From Ottowia flava (GTDB lineage: Bacteria > Pseudomonadota > Gammaproteobacteria > Burkholderiales > Burkholderiaceae_C): 64,000 bases of DNA. The notes beneath the pieces were generated by a model. The model did no database searches. It was given only the letters and a program-made list of their open reading frames with translations, and was not told the DNA's origin. The stretch lies in contig NZ_VRUA01000001.1 of the NCBI RefSeq assembly GCF_008017535.1, positions 124,001 to 188,000 of the forward strand. Direction: 5' to 3'. The translations under genes were made by a program, and so were the position numbers. Positions 17,257-25,492 of this stretch are shown here, one piece after another (the stretch's first letter is position 1; each line of letters opens with the position of its first letter).

Positions 17257-17895
17257 TCACTTTTCAGCGTCGGGGCAGGCGGAAGGCTGTGCCTTCTGGA
17301 AGGCGTCGAGCTTCATGCATGCCTCGAACACGGCCATGGTGCGCGGGTACGCAGACAGGTCGCAATCGAAACGCTGTGCATTGAAGATTTGCGGCACCAG
17401 ACAGCAGTCGGCCAGTGTCGGTGTTTCGCCATGACTGAAGGTGGCGGGCGCCTCGGCCAGGCGGGCTTCGAAGGCCTGCAGGCCCAGCGCCACCCAATGC
17501 CGGTACCAGCTGTTCTTGGCCGCTTCGTTCTGCGCGAGTTCGTGCGTCAGGTACTTGAGCACCCGCAGGTTGTTGAGCGGATGCACCTCGCACGCGATCA
17601 GCTGCGCGAGCGCGCGAACGCGTGCACGGCCGATGGCGTCGGCGGGCAGCAGCGCGGACTGCGGATGGGTCTCTTCCAGGTACTCGATGATGGCCATGGA
17701 CTGCGTGATGCGCTGGCCGTTGTCCAGCTCCAGCAGCGGCACCAGACCTTCCGAACTGAGCGATGTGAACTCGGCGCGCCGATGTTCACCCTTGGCCAGA
17801 TGTACCGGCAGGTACTCGTAGGAGAGTCCCTTGAGGTTGAGTGCGATGCGCACACGAAACGACGCCGAGGATCGGAAGTAGTTGTAGAGCTTCAT
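17257..17895 (-). CDS. maiA: Maleylacetoacetate isomerase / zeta-class glutathione S-transferase
   Basis: Isomerises maleylacetoacetate to fumarylacetoacetate with glutathione, in tyrosine/homogentisate breakdown; other zeta GSTs act on halo-acids. The 212-residue protein has the zeta signature SSASFRVRIALNLKGL (residues 9-24), the QSMAIIEYLEE glutathione-binding segment (SNAIL-like) and the C-terminal TLADCCLVPQIFNAQRF. No other homogentisate genes lie in the window, so the name rests on family similarity. Its stop overlaps the possible GTG start of pgeF, suggesting co-transcription. Confidence 0.88.
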   Translation of the reverse strand: MKLYNYFRSSASFRVRIALNLKGLSYEYLPVHLAKGEHRRAEFTSLSSEGLVPLLELDNGQRITQSMAIIEYLEETHPQSALLPADAIGRARVRALAQLIACEVHPLNNLRVLKYLTHELAQNEAAKNSWYRHWVALGLQAFEARLAEAPATFSHGETPTLADCCLVPQIFNAQRFDCDLSAYPRTMAVFEACMKLDAFQKAQPSACPDAEK

Positions 17896-17985
17896 GCGAA
17901 AAGTGTAGCCCGGCTGCGTGGGCTCGCGCTGTGTGCAGACATGCCGGGCGGACGCCAATAGCTGGCGCTGCACGCACAAAAAAAA

Positions 17986-18005
17986 CGCCACCGTGTCCGG
18001 TGGCG
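17986..18005 (-). terminator. Rho-independent terminator of the OmpA-family gene
   Basis: Perfect 8-bp stem CGCCACCG/CGGTGGCG with a 4-base loop, followed on the minus strand by a run of eight T. It ends transcription from the gene at 18071 and separates it from maiA. Confidence 0.88.
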
Positions 18006-18070
18006 CGAGGGTTTCAGGGGGCCGAGGCCGCGGCCGTGATTCAGGCGCTCGCCTCATGCCAATCCATCCA

Positions 18071-18769
18071 TCAGCGTACCGGCTGACCACCAATCGGCGT
18101 GTTGTACGTGGGTGCAGGCGCAGCGGCGACCGGTGCGCGGTCGGCCAGGAAGATCTCCACGCGGCGGTTCTGAGCGCGGCCCGCGTCGGTGCGGTTGTCG
18201 GCGATAGGCTCGCGCGAACCGCGGCCATCGGTACGGATGCGGCGCGTGTCCACGCCGCGCGTGGCCAGGTAGTCGCGCACGCTGTTGGCGCGTGCCACGG
18301 ACAGCGGGTTGTTGATCGCATCGGTGCCGGTCGAATCGGTGTGGCCGATGATGGTCACCTCCAGGCTCGGCTGCTGGCCCAGACCTTGACCGAACTGGTC
18401 GAGGATGGGGCGCAGGCGCGGCTGGATGTCGGCACGGCCGGTGGCGAAGGAAATGTCCTCGGGAATGTTCAGCTTGAGCTGGTTGTCTGGCGTCTGGGTG
18501 ACCTGCACGCCGGTGCCCGCCGTGGCCGCCTGCATCTGCTGCTTCTTGTTCTCCATGTAGCGCGACCAGGCGTACCCGCCCAGAGCGCCCACACCGGCGC
18601 CGATGGCCGCCCCCTTGCCGTCACCGATCAGGCCACCGGCAGCTGCGCCCACACCTGCACCAATAGCAGTATTGCGCTGAGTTTCCGTCATGTTGGCGCA
18701 GCCGGTCATGAAGACGGCTGCCGCCGTGGTGGCCACCAGCAGGCCACGGCCAATTTCACGTGTTTGCAT
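18071..18769 (-). CDS. OmpA-family outer-membrane lipoprotein with glycine zipper
   Basis: A 232-residue protein. It has a signal peptide ending in a lipobox (VFMTGCAN), a glycine-zipper segment (GAGVGAAAGGLIGDGKGAAIG, about residues 38-65), and a C-terminal OmpA-like peptidoglycan-binding domain with TIIGHTDSTGTDAINNPLS and NRRVEIFL. This is the YiaD/Pal-like layout: anchored in the outer membrane and bound to peptidoglycan. The ATG at 18769 is chosen because AAAGGAAAC lies just upstream; an in-frame ATG at 18787 sits on that ribosome binding site. It is monocistronic with its own terminator. Confidence 0.92.
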   Translation of the reverse strand: MQTREIGRGLLVATTAAAVFMTGCANMTETQRNTAIGAGVGAAAGGLIGDGKGAAIGAGVGALGGYAWSRYMENKKQQMQAATAGTGVQVTQTPDNQLKLNIPEDISFATGRADIQPRLRPILDQFGQGLGQQPSLEVTIIGHTDSTGTDAINNPLSVARANSVRDYLATRGVDTRRIRTDGRGSREPIADNRTDAGRAQNRRVEIFLADRAPVAAAPAPTYNTPIGGQPVR

Positions 18770-18920
18770 CGGGATGTTTCCTTTCATTGAGTTATCGCAG
18801 CAACTGCGAGACCGGCGTGTACCGGTGGCAGTTCACAAGGGCGGGCGGGAGTCCCGCGGCGCCTGCGAATCTAACGCTCGGCCCGCGCGCGACGCTGTAG
18901 GACACGCGCGCATGGGGCCG

Positions 18921-19376
18921 TCAGGCCGGCGTTTCGCGCTCGTGATGTGCGACCAATTTGGCAAGCAGCCCCATGAATTGGGTGCGTTCTGACAGGCTCA
19001 GGCCATCAACGATCCGGGTCTGCACTGAGGGCATGTGGGCCGTCATGCCATGCAAGGCGGCAAGACCTTCAGGGGTCAGGCGCAGCAGCTTGCGCCGGCG
19101 ATCCTGCTCGGCCGGCTCGCGGTGCAGCCAGCCCTTGCCGATGAGACGCGCGACCACCGAGCCGATTGTCGCCTGGTCGAACGCCACCCGTTGCGCCAGC
19201 GTGATCTGGTCAATGTCGGGCGCCTGGGCCAACACGCTGAGGATCGCGAACTGCACGGGCGTGACGCCGAAAGCAGCCGTCTCCTCGCTGAACACGGCGA
19301 CGGAGATCTGGTGCGCACGGCGAATCAAATGGCCGGGCGCTTGTTCGAACGAAAAGACATCGGAGTCTGCTGGCAT
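18921..19376 (-). CDS. MarR-family transcriptional regulator
   Basis: A 151-residue winged-helix repressor or activator. The DNA-binding part is FAILSVLAQAPDIDQITLAQRVAFDQATIGSVVARLIGKGWL followed by the wing AEQDRRRKLLRLTPEG, typical of MarR; helices at both ends form the dimer. Divergent from the Nudix gene with about 68 bp between the starts, so it may control that promoter and its own. No ligand can be deduced. Confidence 0.92.
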   Translation of the reverse strand: MPADSDVFSFEQAPGHLIRRAHQISVAVFSEETAAFGVTPVQFAILSVLAQAPDIDQITLAQRVAFDQATIGSVVARLIGKGWLHREPAEQDRRRKLLRLTPEGLAALHGMTAHMPSVQTRIVDGLSLSERTQFMGLLAKLVAHHERETPA

Positions 19377-19444
19377 ACCGCCAAGTGTAGGCGGCGCCGG
19401 TCGGCGCGAAGCGGGCTCGGCACCGCACGTACACTGTGGCGTCT

Positions 19445-20002
19445 ATGCAGCGTCGAACTATCCAGCACTGCCGCGAGTGCGGAACCGCCGTGGACTACCG
19501 CATTCCCGACGACGGAGACACGCGCGAGCGCGCCGTGTGTCCGTCCTGCGGCACTGTCCATTACGTCAATCCGCTCCTGGTGGTGGGCACCGTACCCTAT
19601 CTGGGCGAGAGCGTGCTGCTGTGCAAACGTGCCATTGAACCGCGCTGGGGCAAGTGGACCTTGCCCGCAGGGTTCATGGAGATGGACGAGACCATGGCCG
19701 AAGGCGCCGCCCGCGAGACCGATGAGGAAGCCGGCGCGCAGATCTCCATGGGTAGGCTGTTCAGCACGCTGAGCATTCCCCGCGTTGGCCAGGTGCACGT
19801 GTTCTACCTTGCTCAACTGCAAAGCGATGTCTTTCACCCGGGTCAGGAAACGCTGGAAGCGCGGCTTTTCACCGAAGCCGAGATTCCCTGGGACGAATTG
19901 GCTTTCATGACGGTGCGCGAAACGCTGAAGCGCTTCTTCGACGACCACCGGCGCGGCAGCTACGGCGTGCACGACATCGATATTCCCTGGCCACCGCGAT
20001 GA
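19445..20002 (+). CDS. Nudix hydrolase with N-terminal zinc ribbon
   Basis: A 185-residue protein. Residues 8-40 are a zinc ribbon (HCRECG ... CPSCG) and the Nudix box follows at about 80-102 (GFMEMDETMAEGAARETDEEAG), which fits GX5EX7REUXEEXGU. Such proteins hydrolyse nucleoside diphosphate derivatives, often NADH- or FAD-like. The ATG at 19445 is preferred over the GTG at 19436. Its stop overlaps the ATG of aat (ATGA), so it heads a Nudix-aat-bpt unit. Confidence 0.9.
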   Translation: MQRRTIQHCRECGTAVDYRIPDDGDTRERAVCPSCGTVHYVNPLLVVGTVPYLGESVLLCKRAIEPRWGKWTLPAGFMEMDETMAEGAARETDEEAGAQISMGRLFSTLSIPRVGQVHVFYLAQLQSDVFHPGQETLEARLFTEAEIPWDELAFMTVRETLKRFFDDHRRGSYGVHDIDIPWPPR

Positions 20003-20760
20003 GGCCCATGCCGGCGTTGACCGTGCTGCGCGCGGGCGACGCCTTTCCGCCCGTAGCGCAGGCTTGGGGCCCTGAGACGAGCGCACCGGGGCTCGTTGCC
20101 GCAGGCGGCGAACTGGATGTGGCCACGTTGCGCGCCGCCTATTCGGCCACCGTCTTCCCGTGGTTCAGCGAAGGCGAACCCATCCTCTGGTGGAGCCCCG
20201 ATCCGCGCATGGTGCTGCGCGTGAACGCTTTCCGGCTGCACCGCTCTCTGCGCAAGGCCATCGAGAGGTTTCGTGCCGATCCGGCGTGCGAGATCCGCTT
20301 CGACACCGCATTCGATGCGGTGGTCGGCGCCTGCTCTGCAGCCGCACGGCCGGGCCAGGAAGGAACCTGGATCGGGCCGGACATGCGGCGCGCCTACGGC
20401 GAGTTGCACCGCGCCGGCTACGCACACAGCGTGGAAGCCTGGGTGGGCGGCGAGTTGGTGGCTGGCCTGTATGGCGTTGGCATCGGGCACGCGGTGTTTG
20501 GCGAGTCGATGTTCACGCGCGTCCCTGACGGGTCGAAGATCGCGCTGGCTGCCCTGGTGGCGTGGTGCATCCACCACGGGGTGCCGCAGATCGATTGCCA
20601 GCAGAACACCCCGCACCTCGCCTTCATGGGCGCGGGGGAGGTGCCGCGCGCTGAATTCGCCGCAGCGGTGTCGGAACTCGCGGGCCGACCATCACCGCCA
20701 TGGAAATTCGACCCCGTATACTGGAATGTGTTGTTGCCTCCACGTTCGGCTGCTCGTTGA
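19999..20760 (+). CDS. aat: Leucyl/phenylalanyl-tRNA-protein transferase
   Basis: Transfers Leu or Phe from aminoacyl-tRNA to proteins with N-terminal Lys or Arg, marking them for ClpAP through the N-degron pathway. The 253-residue protein has the family motifs [43 protein letters not shown] and FGESMFTR. The ATG at 19999 overlaps the Nudix stop by four bases; an ATG at 20008 is a second option. It is followed by bpt with a TTG/TGA overlap, so both N-degron transferases are made from one message. Confidence 0.96.
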   Translation: MRPMPALTVLRAGDAFPPVAQAWGPETSAPGLVAAGGELDVATLRAAYSATVFPWFSEGEPILWWSPDPRMVLRVNAFRLHRSLRKAIERFRADPACEIRFDTAFDAVVGACSAAARPGQEGTWIGPDMRRAYGELHRAGYAHSVEAWVGGELVAGLYGVGIGHAVFGESMFTRVPDGSKIALAALVAWCIHHGVPQIDCQQNTPHLAFMGAGEVPRAEFAAAVSELAGRPSPPWKFDPVYWNVLLPPRSAAR

Positions 20761-21527
20761 CCCACCTCAAGGACCTTCCTTTTCAGGCGCTGCAGTTCTA
20801 CGCGACAGCGCCCTACCCATGCAGCTACCTGCCGGGGCGGCAGGCGCGCTCGCAGGTCGCCACGCCGAGCCACCTGGTCAACAACGAAGCCTATTCCGAA
20901 CTGGTGCAAAGCGGCTTTCGCCGCAGCGGGATGTTCACGTACCGGCCGTATTGCGACGGCTGCCACGCGTGCGTGCCGATGCGCGTGTGTGTCGAGCGCT
21001 TCAAGCCTGACCGCAGCCAGCGCCGCGCACAGGCACGCCACGGCGGCCTGCAGGTGCGGGTGATGAAGCTGTGCTACGTGCCGGAACACTACCAGCTCTA
21101 CCTGCGCTACCAGGCCGGCCGTCACACCGGCGGCGGCATGGACCAGGACAGCGTGGACCAGTACACCCAGTTCCTGCTGCAGAGCAACGTGAATTCGCGC
21201 CTGGTTGAATTCCGCGAGCCAGCGCCGGACGGCGGCGCTGGCGCCCTGCGCATCGTGTCCATCGTCGACGTGCTGAACGACGGGCTGTCGGCGGTCTACA
21301 CCTTCTACGACCCGGGCGACGCCCGCGCCAGCCTGGGCACTTACAGCATCCTCTGGCAGATCGAGCAGGCCCGAGCGCTGGGTTTGCCGTATGTCTACCT
21401 CGGCTACTGGATCGACGGCAGCGCCAAGATGGCGTACAAGGCACGGTTTCGCCCGTCCGAGCGGCGCATCGGCGGCCAATGGCTGCGAGACGACAACGCC
21501 TCGGCGCTGAACAGCGCCCTCACCTGA
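20757..21527 (+). CDS. bpt: Bacterial aspartate/glutamate leucyltransferase (arginyltransferase family)
   Basis: Adds Leu to proteins with N-terminal Asp or Glu, the second branch of the bacterial N-degron pathway. The 256-residue protein begins with [21 protein letters not shown], has [13 protein letters not shown] with the Cys cluster, and ends with the GNAT-like [24 protein letters not shown]. The family's normal N-terminus THLKDLP... starts at a TTG (20757) overlapping the aat stop; the only upstream ATG (20700) would overlap aat by 61 bp. I therefore take the TTG start. Confidence 0.94.
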   Translation: MTHLKDLPFQALQFYATAPYPCSYLPGRQARSQVATPSHLVNNEAYSELVQSGFRRSGMFTYRPYCDGCHACVPMRVCVERFKPDRSQRRAQARHGGLQVRVMKLCYVPEHYQLYLRYQAGRHTGGGMDQDSVDQYTQFLLQSNVNSRLVEFREPAPDGGAGALRIVSIVDVLNDGLSAVYTFYDPGDARASLGTYSILWQIEQARALGLPYVYLGYWIDGSAKMAYKARFRPSERRIGGQWLRDDNASALNSALT

Positions 21528-21535
21528 ACACTGCC

Positions 21536-22321
21536 ATGCGACGCCCCAAACCCGACGCCCACCAGACGCCGACCATCCAGGTGATCGAGCGCATGTTTTC
21601 GCTGATCGACGTGCTGGCCTCGCGCGACGAGCCGATCTCGCTCAAGGAGATCAGCGAGCAGACCGGCTTGCACCCCTCCACCACCCACCGCATCCTGAAT
21701 GACCTGACCGTGGGCCGCTTCGTCGACCGACCGGAGCCCGGCAGCTACCGGCTGGGCATGCGCCTGCTGGAGTTGGGCAACCTGGTCAAGGGCCGGCTCG
21801 ACGTGCGCGATGCGGCGCTGGCGCCGATGCGCGACCTGCACCGCCTGATCCAGCAGCCGGTCAACCTGAGCGTGCGCCAGGGCGACGAAATCGTCTACAT
21901 CGAGCGCACCTACAGCGAACGGTCCGGGATGCAGGTGGTGCGCGCCATCGGCGGACGGGCGCCACTGCATCTGACGTCCACCGGCAAGCTGTTTCTGGCC
22001 TACGACGAACTGCCGCGCGTGCGCGCCTACGCCACGCGCACGGGCCTGGCCGGCCACACGCGCAACAGCATCACGCAACTGCCCACGCTGGAGCGCGAGT
22101 TGATCCGCGCGCGCCAGTCCGGCGTGGCGCACGACAACGAAGAGCTGGAGATGGGCGTGCGCTGCATGGCCGCCGGCATCTACGACGACCAGGGCAAGCT
22201 GGTGGCGGGCCTGTCGATCTCGGCCCCTGCCGACCGACTGGACGACAGCTGGCTGCCCAAGCTGCAGCACACGGCGCAGGAAATCTCGGCCGCGCTGGGC
22301 CACACCGGTTCGGCCCGCTGA
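21536..22321 (+). CDS. IclR-family transcriptional regulator
   Basis: A 261-residue regulator. It has an N-terminal winged helix (about residues 15-80: PTIQVIERMFSLIDVLAS, KEISEQTGLHPSTTHRILNDL) and a C-terminal IclR effector domain with RGDEIVYIERT-like, GGRAPLHLTSTGKLFLA and GVAHDNEELEMGVRCMAAGIYD segments. Family members sense small aromatic or organic acids. The ATG at 21536 is eight bases after the bpt stop. The gene ends just before a strong bidirectional terminator. The target genes are not evident here. Confidence 0.93.
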   Translation: MRRPKPDAHQTPTIQVIERMFSLIDVLASRDEPISLKEISEQTGLHPSTTHRILNDLTVGRFVDRPEPGSYRLGMRLLELGNLVKGRLDVRDAALAPMRDLHRLIQQPVNLSVRQGDEIVYIERTYSERSGMQVVRAIGGRAPLHLTSTGKLFLAYDELPRVRAYATRTGLAGHTRNSITQLPTLERELIRARQSGVAHDNEELEMGVRCMAAGIYDDQGKLVAGLSISAPADRLDDSWLPKLQHTAQEISAALGHTGSAR

Positions 22322-22348
22322 CGGCCGGGGACGCCTGGGGCAGATGCA

Positions 22349-22374
22349 AAAAAGGCGCCGATTGGCGCCTTTTT
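22349..22374. terminator. Bidirectional terminator
   Basis: Eleven-bp stem AAAAAGGCGCC/GGCGCCTTTTT with a GATT loop. It lies between the iclR gene and the convergent pbpG-like gene and has T runs on both strands. Confidence 0.9.
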
Positions 22375-22385
22375 AATTTTCGAGT

Positions 22386-22440
22386 GAAACTGGCTTGTAG
22401 CCCTACAACCATCTGCGCAAGCAGCTATTTAAACCATAGC
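22386..22440 (-). repeat. Dispersed repeat copy R6
   Basis: Minus-oriented copy: on the minus strand AAATAGCTGCTTGCGCAG then ATGGTTGTAGGGCTACAAGC. It lies in the 3' region between the terminator and the stop of the endopeptidase gene at 22477. Confidence 0.8.
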
Positions 22441-22476
22441 AACTACAAGCCGCAAGAAACAGCCTGCTGCGGCCGG

Positions 22477-23775
22477 TCAGCCCGCGTAGCCGTTGCCCGC
22501 AAAGGTGGACGACGGGCGCTCGTTCTCGACCCAGCGGCGCACGCGCTCGGCGTCGGCCAGGCGGCTGTACTTGCCGTTCGAATCCAGGAAGACCATGATC
22601 ACCTTGCGGCCCGCCACGCGCGCCTGCATCACCAGGCACTGCCCGGCTTCGGAGATGTAACCGGTCTTCTGCAGACCGATCTGCCAATCCGGCTTGTGCA
22701 CCAGACGGTTGGTGTTGTTGTAGGTCAGCACGCGGCTGCCCACCGCCACCTCGTAGCCTTGCGATGTGGTCAGCTGGCGCAGCAGCGGGTCTTGCGAGGC
22801 AAAGCCCACCAGTGTGGCCAGGTCGATCGCGCTGGCGCGGTTGGAGCTGGACAGGCCCGTCGGCTCGACGTAGCGCGTGTCCTTCATGCCCAGCGCCGCG
22901 GCGCGGTTGTTCATCAGGCCGACAAAGCGCTGCAGGCCGCCCGGGTAGGTGCGGCCCAACGCGTGCGCGGCGCGGTTTTCGCTGGACATCAGGGCCAGGT
23001 GCATCAGCTCGCCGCGCGTCAGCGTGGTGCCCACAGCCAGGCGCGAGCTGCTGCCCTTCTCGTAATCGACGTCCTCGTCGGTGATGGTGATCAACTCGTC
23101 CAGCGGCAGACGCGCTTCCGACACCAGCAGGCCGGTCATCAGCTTGGTCAGCGACGCGATCGGCAGCACGGCGTGGTCGTTCTTGCTGAACAGCACCTCA
23201 TGCGTATCTTGGTCGAGCACCAGGGCCACGCTGGACTTCAGGTCCAGCGCGTCGCCCGCGTGGTGCAAGCCAGCGGCCTGCGCGATGGACAGGCGCGGCG
23301 CCGGCGCTTCCCGCGGCGTGTGAACGGCGTGGCGCAGGGTGACGCGGGTCTCGCGTGCGGCCAGGCGTTCAGCGCGCTCCTGCGCACGGCTCTTGCCTTT
23401 GGCGCCCTTGGCGACGACGGTGGCCCTCACGCGGTCCGCCTTGCCGCCCTTCTTGCTGTCTTTGGCGCTGGCGACCTTGGCGTCACGCTTGTTCTCCGCG
23501 ATCGCGCGCTTGCCGCGAGGCGGTTCCCGGCGCACATCGGCTTTGGTGGCCGAGCCGGCCTTGCCAGCCTTGGCGCTGGAGGTCTTGGCGCTACCGGACT
23601 TGGCAGCGGCCTTGGGCGCTGCAGCCTTGCTGGCAGCCGCCGCCTTGGCGGGTTTCTTGGGGCCCGCCTGGGCGTGCGCCCAAGGCAATGCGGTCAGTGC
23701 AATACCGATTGAAACAGCACCCAGACCACCACGCCACATCCGAGTCCACCGGTTTCCCCATGCAGCCATTGCCAT
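22477..23775 (-). CDS. pbpG: D-alanyl-D-alanine endopeptidase (PBP7/8-like)
   Basis: Serine peptidase S11 family; cleaves D-Ala-meso-DAP cross-links in periplasmic peptidoglycan. The three penicillin-binding motifs are present: SLTK, SSEN and KTG (QKTGYISEAG). A signal peptide (WRGGLGAVSIGIALTALPWAHAQA) is followed by a Lys/Ala/Ser-rich stretch of about 110 residues before the catalytic domain begins near residue 165. That tail is much longer than in E. coli PbpG and may bind the wall or DNA non-specifically. The start at 23775 has GGTGAAGAA directly upstream. Symbol by similarity. Confidence 0.9.
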   Translation of the reverse strand: MAMAAWGNRWTRMWRGGLGAVSIGIALTALPWAHAQAGPKKPAKAAAASKAAAPKAAAKSGSAKTSSAKAGKAGSATKADVRREPPRGKRAIAENKRDAKVASAKDSKKGGKADRVRATVVAKGAKGKSRAQERAERLAARETRVTLRHAVHTPREAPAPRLSIAQAAGLHHAGDALDLKSSVALVLDQDTHEVLFSKNDHAVLPIASLTKLMTGLLVSEARLPLDELITITDEDVDYEKGSSSRLAVGTTLTRGELMHLALMSSENRAAHALGRTYPGGLQRFVGLMNNRAAALGMKDTRYVEPTGLSSSNRASAIDLATLVGFASQDPLLRQLTTSQGYEVAVGSRVLTYNNTNRLVHKPDWQIGLQKTGYISEAGQCLVMQARVAGRKVIMVFLDSNGKYSRLADAERVRRWVENERPSSTFAGNGYAG

Positions 23776-23827
23776 TTCTTCACCCCAGCCCGTACCACGA
23801 ATAGGGCGCAAGTGTACTAAAACAGAA

Positions 23828-23861
23828 AAAGGGGCGCAATAACAAAGACTTGCGCCCCTTT
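23828..23861 (-). terminator. Terminator of the leuA unit
   Basis: Twelve-bp stem AAAGGGGCGCAA/TTGCGCCCCTTT with a 10-base loop. On the minus strand it is followed by TTTTTC, so it fits the end of the leuA gene whose stop is at 23895. Confidence 0.88.
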
Positions 23862-23894
23862 CCTCATTTGTTTCCAGAGTTATACGGGTTAACC

Positions 23895-25433
23895 CTAGCC
23901 TTGTGCCGCCACCCGATCAGCTTTGCTGTGTAACTTGTTGAGGGCACTCAGATAAGCCTTGGCCGACGCGACCACGATATCGGGGTCGGCGCCCACGCCG
24001 TTGACGACACGACCCGAATTTTGCAGCCGAACGGTGACTTCGCCCTGGCTTTCGGTCGATCCGCTGATGGCATTGACCGAATACAGCACCATTTCTGCGC
24101 CACTTTTTACATGCGATTCGATCGCCTTGAGCGACGCGTCCACCGGCCCGTTGCCGGCGGACGACCCGTGCACTTCCGCTCCGTCAACGGTGAAGACGAT
24201 GTCGGCATGAGGCATTTCACCGGTTTCGCTGTGCTGTGAAAGCGAGATGAAGCCGTACTGCTCCTTTTCGGCGGTGACGCTTTCGTCACTCACCAGCGCC
24301 AGGATGTCCTCGTCGAAGATCTCGCTCTTGCGGTCGGCCAATTCCTTGAACTTGGCAAACGCGGCCATGATTTCGCTTTCCGATTCGAGCACCACGCCCA
24401 ACTCCTGCAGGCGCTGCTTGAACGCGTTGCGGCCCGACAGCTTGCCCAGCACGATCTTGTTGGCCGACCAGCCCACGTCTTCGGCGCGCATGATCTCGTA
24501 GGTGTCGCGCGCCTTCAGCACGCCGTCCTGGTGGATGCCGCTGGCGTGCGCGAACGCGTTGGCGCCCACGACCGCCTTGTTGGGCTGCACCACAAAGCCG
24601 GTGGTCTGGCTGACCATGCGGCTGGCCTGCACGATCTGCGAGGCGTCGATGCCCACGTCCAGGCCAAAGTAGTCGCGCCGCGTTTTCACGGCCATGACCA
24701 CCTCTTCCAGCGAGCAGTTGCCCGCGCGCTCGCCCAGGCCGTTGATGGTGCATTCGATCTGGCGCGCGCCGCCCAACTGCACACCGGCGAGGCTGTTGGC
24801 CACCGCCATGCCGAGGTCGTTGTGACAATGCACGGACCAGACGGCCTGGTCGCTGTTGGGCACCTTCTCGCGCAGCGTCTTGATGAAGTTGCCGTACAGC
24901 TCGGGAATCGCGTAGCCCACCGTGTCGGGGATGTTGATGGTGCGCGCGCCTTCCTTGATGACCGCCTCGCACACGCGGGCCAGGAAGTCGATGTCGCTGC
25001 GGTAGCCGTCTTCGGCGCTGTATTCGATGTCGTCCATCAGGTTGCGTGCGAAACGCACGGCCAGCTTGGACTGCTCGAACACCTCGTCGGGCGTCATGCG
25101 CAGCTTTTTTTCCATGTGCAGCGGGCTGGTGGCGATGAAGGTGTGGATGCGCCCGCGCGCCGCCCCCTTGAGCGCCTCGGCCGCGCGTGCAATATCGCGG
25201 TCGTTGGCGCGCGAGAGCGAGCACACGGTCGACTCCTTGATCGCGTTGGCGATCGCCTGCACGCACTCGAAGTCGCCGTTGGAGCTGGCGGCAAAGCCGG
25301 CCTCGATCACGTCGACCTTCAGGCGCTCCAACTGGCGCGCAATGCGCAGCTTCTCGTCCTTGGTCATGCTGGCGCCGGGCGATTGCTCGCCGTCGCGCAG
25401 GGTCGTGTCGAAAATGATCAGCTTGTCGGTCAT
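23895..25433 (-). CDS. leuA: 2-isopropylmalate synthase (standard bacterial type)
   Basis: First committed step of leucine synthesis: acetyl-CoA plus 2-oxoisovalerate. The 512-residue protein starts [22 protein letters not shown] (metal and substrate loop), has [18 protein letters not shown] with the HxH metal ligands and NGLGERAGN, then a C-terminal LeuA dimerisation/regulatory domain where leucine binds. Length is typical for the bacterial class. It is 59 bp downstream of a second, different leuA gene and is likely co-transcribed with it. Terminator follows at 23861. Confidence 0.96.
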   Translation of the reverse strand: MTDKLIIFDTTLRDGEQSPGASMTKDEKLRIARQLERLKVDVIEAGFAASSNGDFECVQAIANAIKESTVCSLSRANDRDIARAAEALKGAARGRIHTFIATSPLHMEKKLRMTPDEVFEQSKLAVRFARNLMDDIEYSAEDGYRSDIDFLARVCEAVIKEGARTINIPDTVGYAIPELYGNFIKTLREKVPNSDQAVWSVHCHNDLGMAVANSLAGVQLGGARQIECTINGLGERAGNCSLEEVVMAVKTRRDYFGLDVGIDASQIVQASRMVSQTTGFVVQPNKAVVGANAFAHASGIHQDGVLKARDTYEIMRAEDVGWSANKIVLGKLSGRNAFKQRLQELGVVLESESEIMAAFAKFKELADRKSEIFDEDILALVSDESVTAEKEQYGFISLSQHSETGEMPHADIVFTVDGAEVHGSSAGNGPVDASLKAIESHVKSGAEMVLYSVNAISGSTESQGEVTVRLQNSGRVVNGVGADPDIVVASAKAYLSALNKLHSKADRVAAQG

Positions 25434-25492
25434 AGAAAAAAATGCTCCTGAATAGCGTGGGTGTTGTTCTGGTGCGCGCCGAGCTTATGGCG

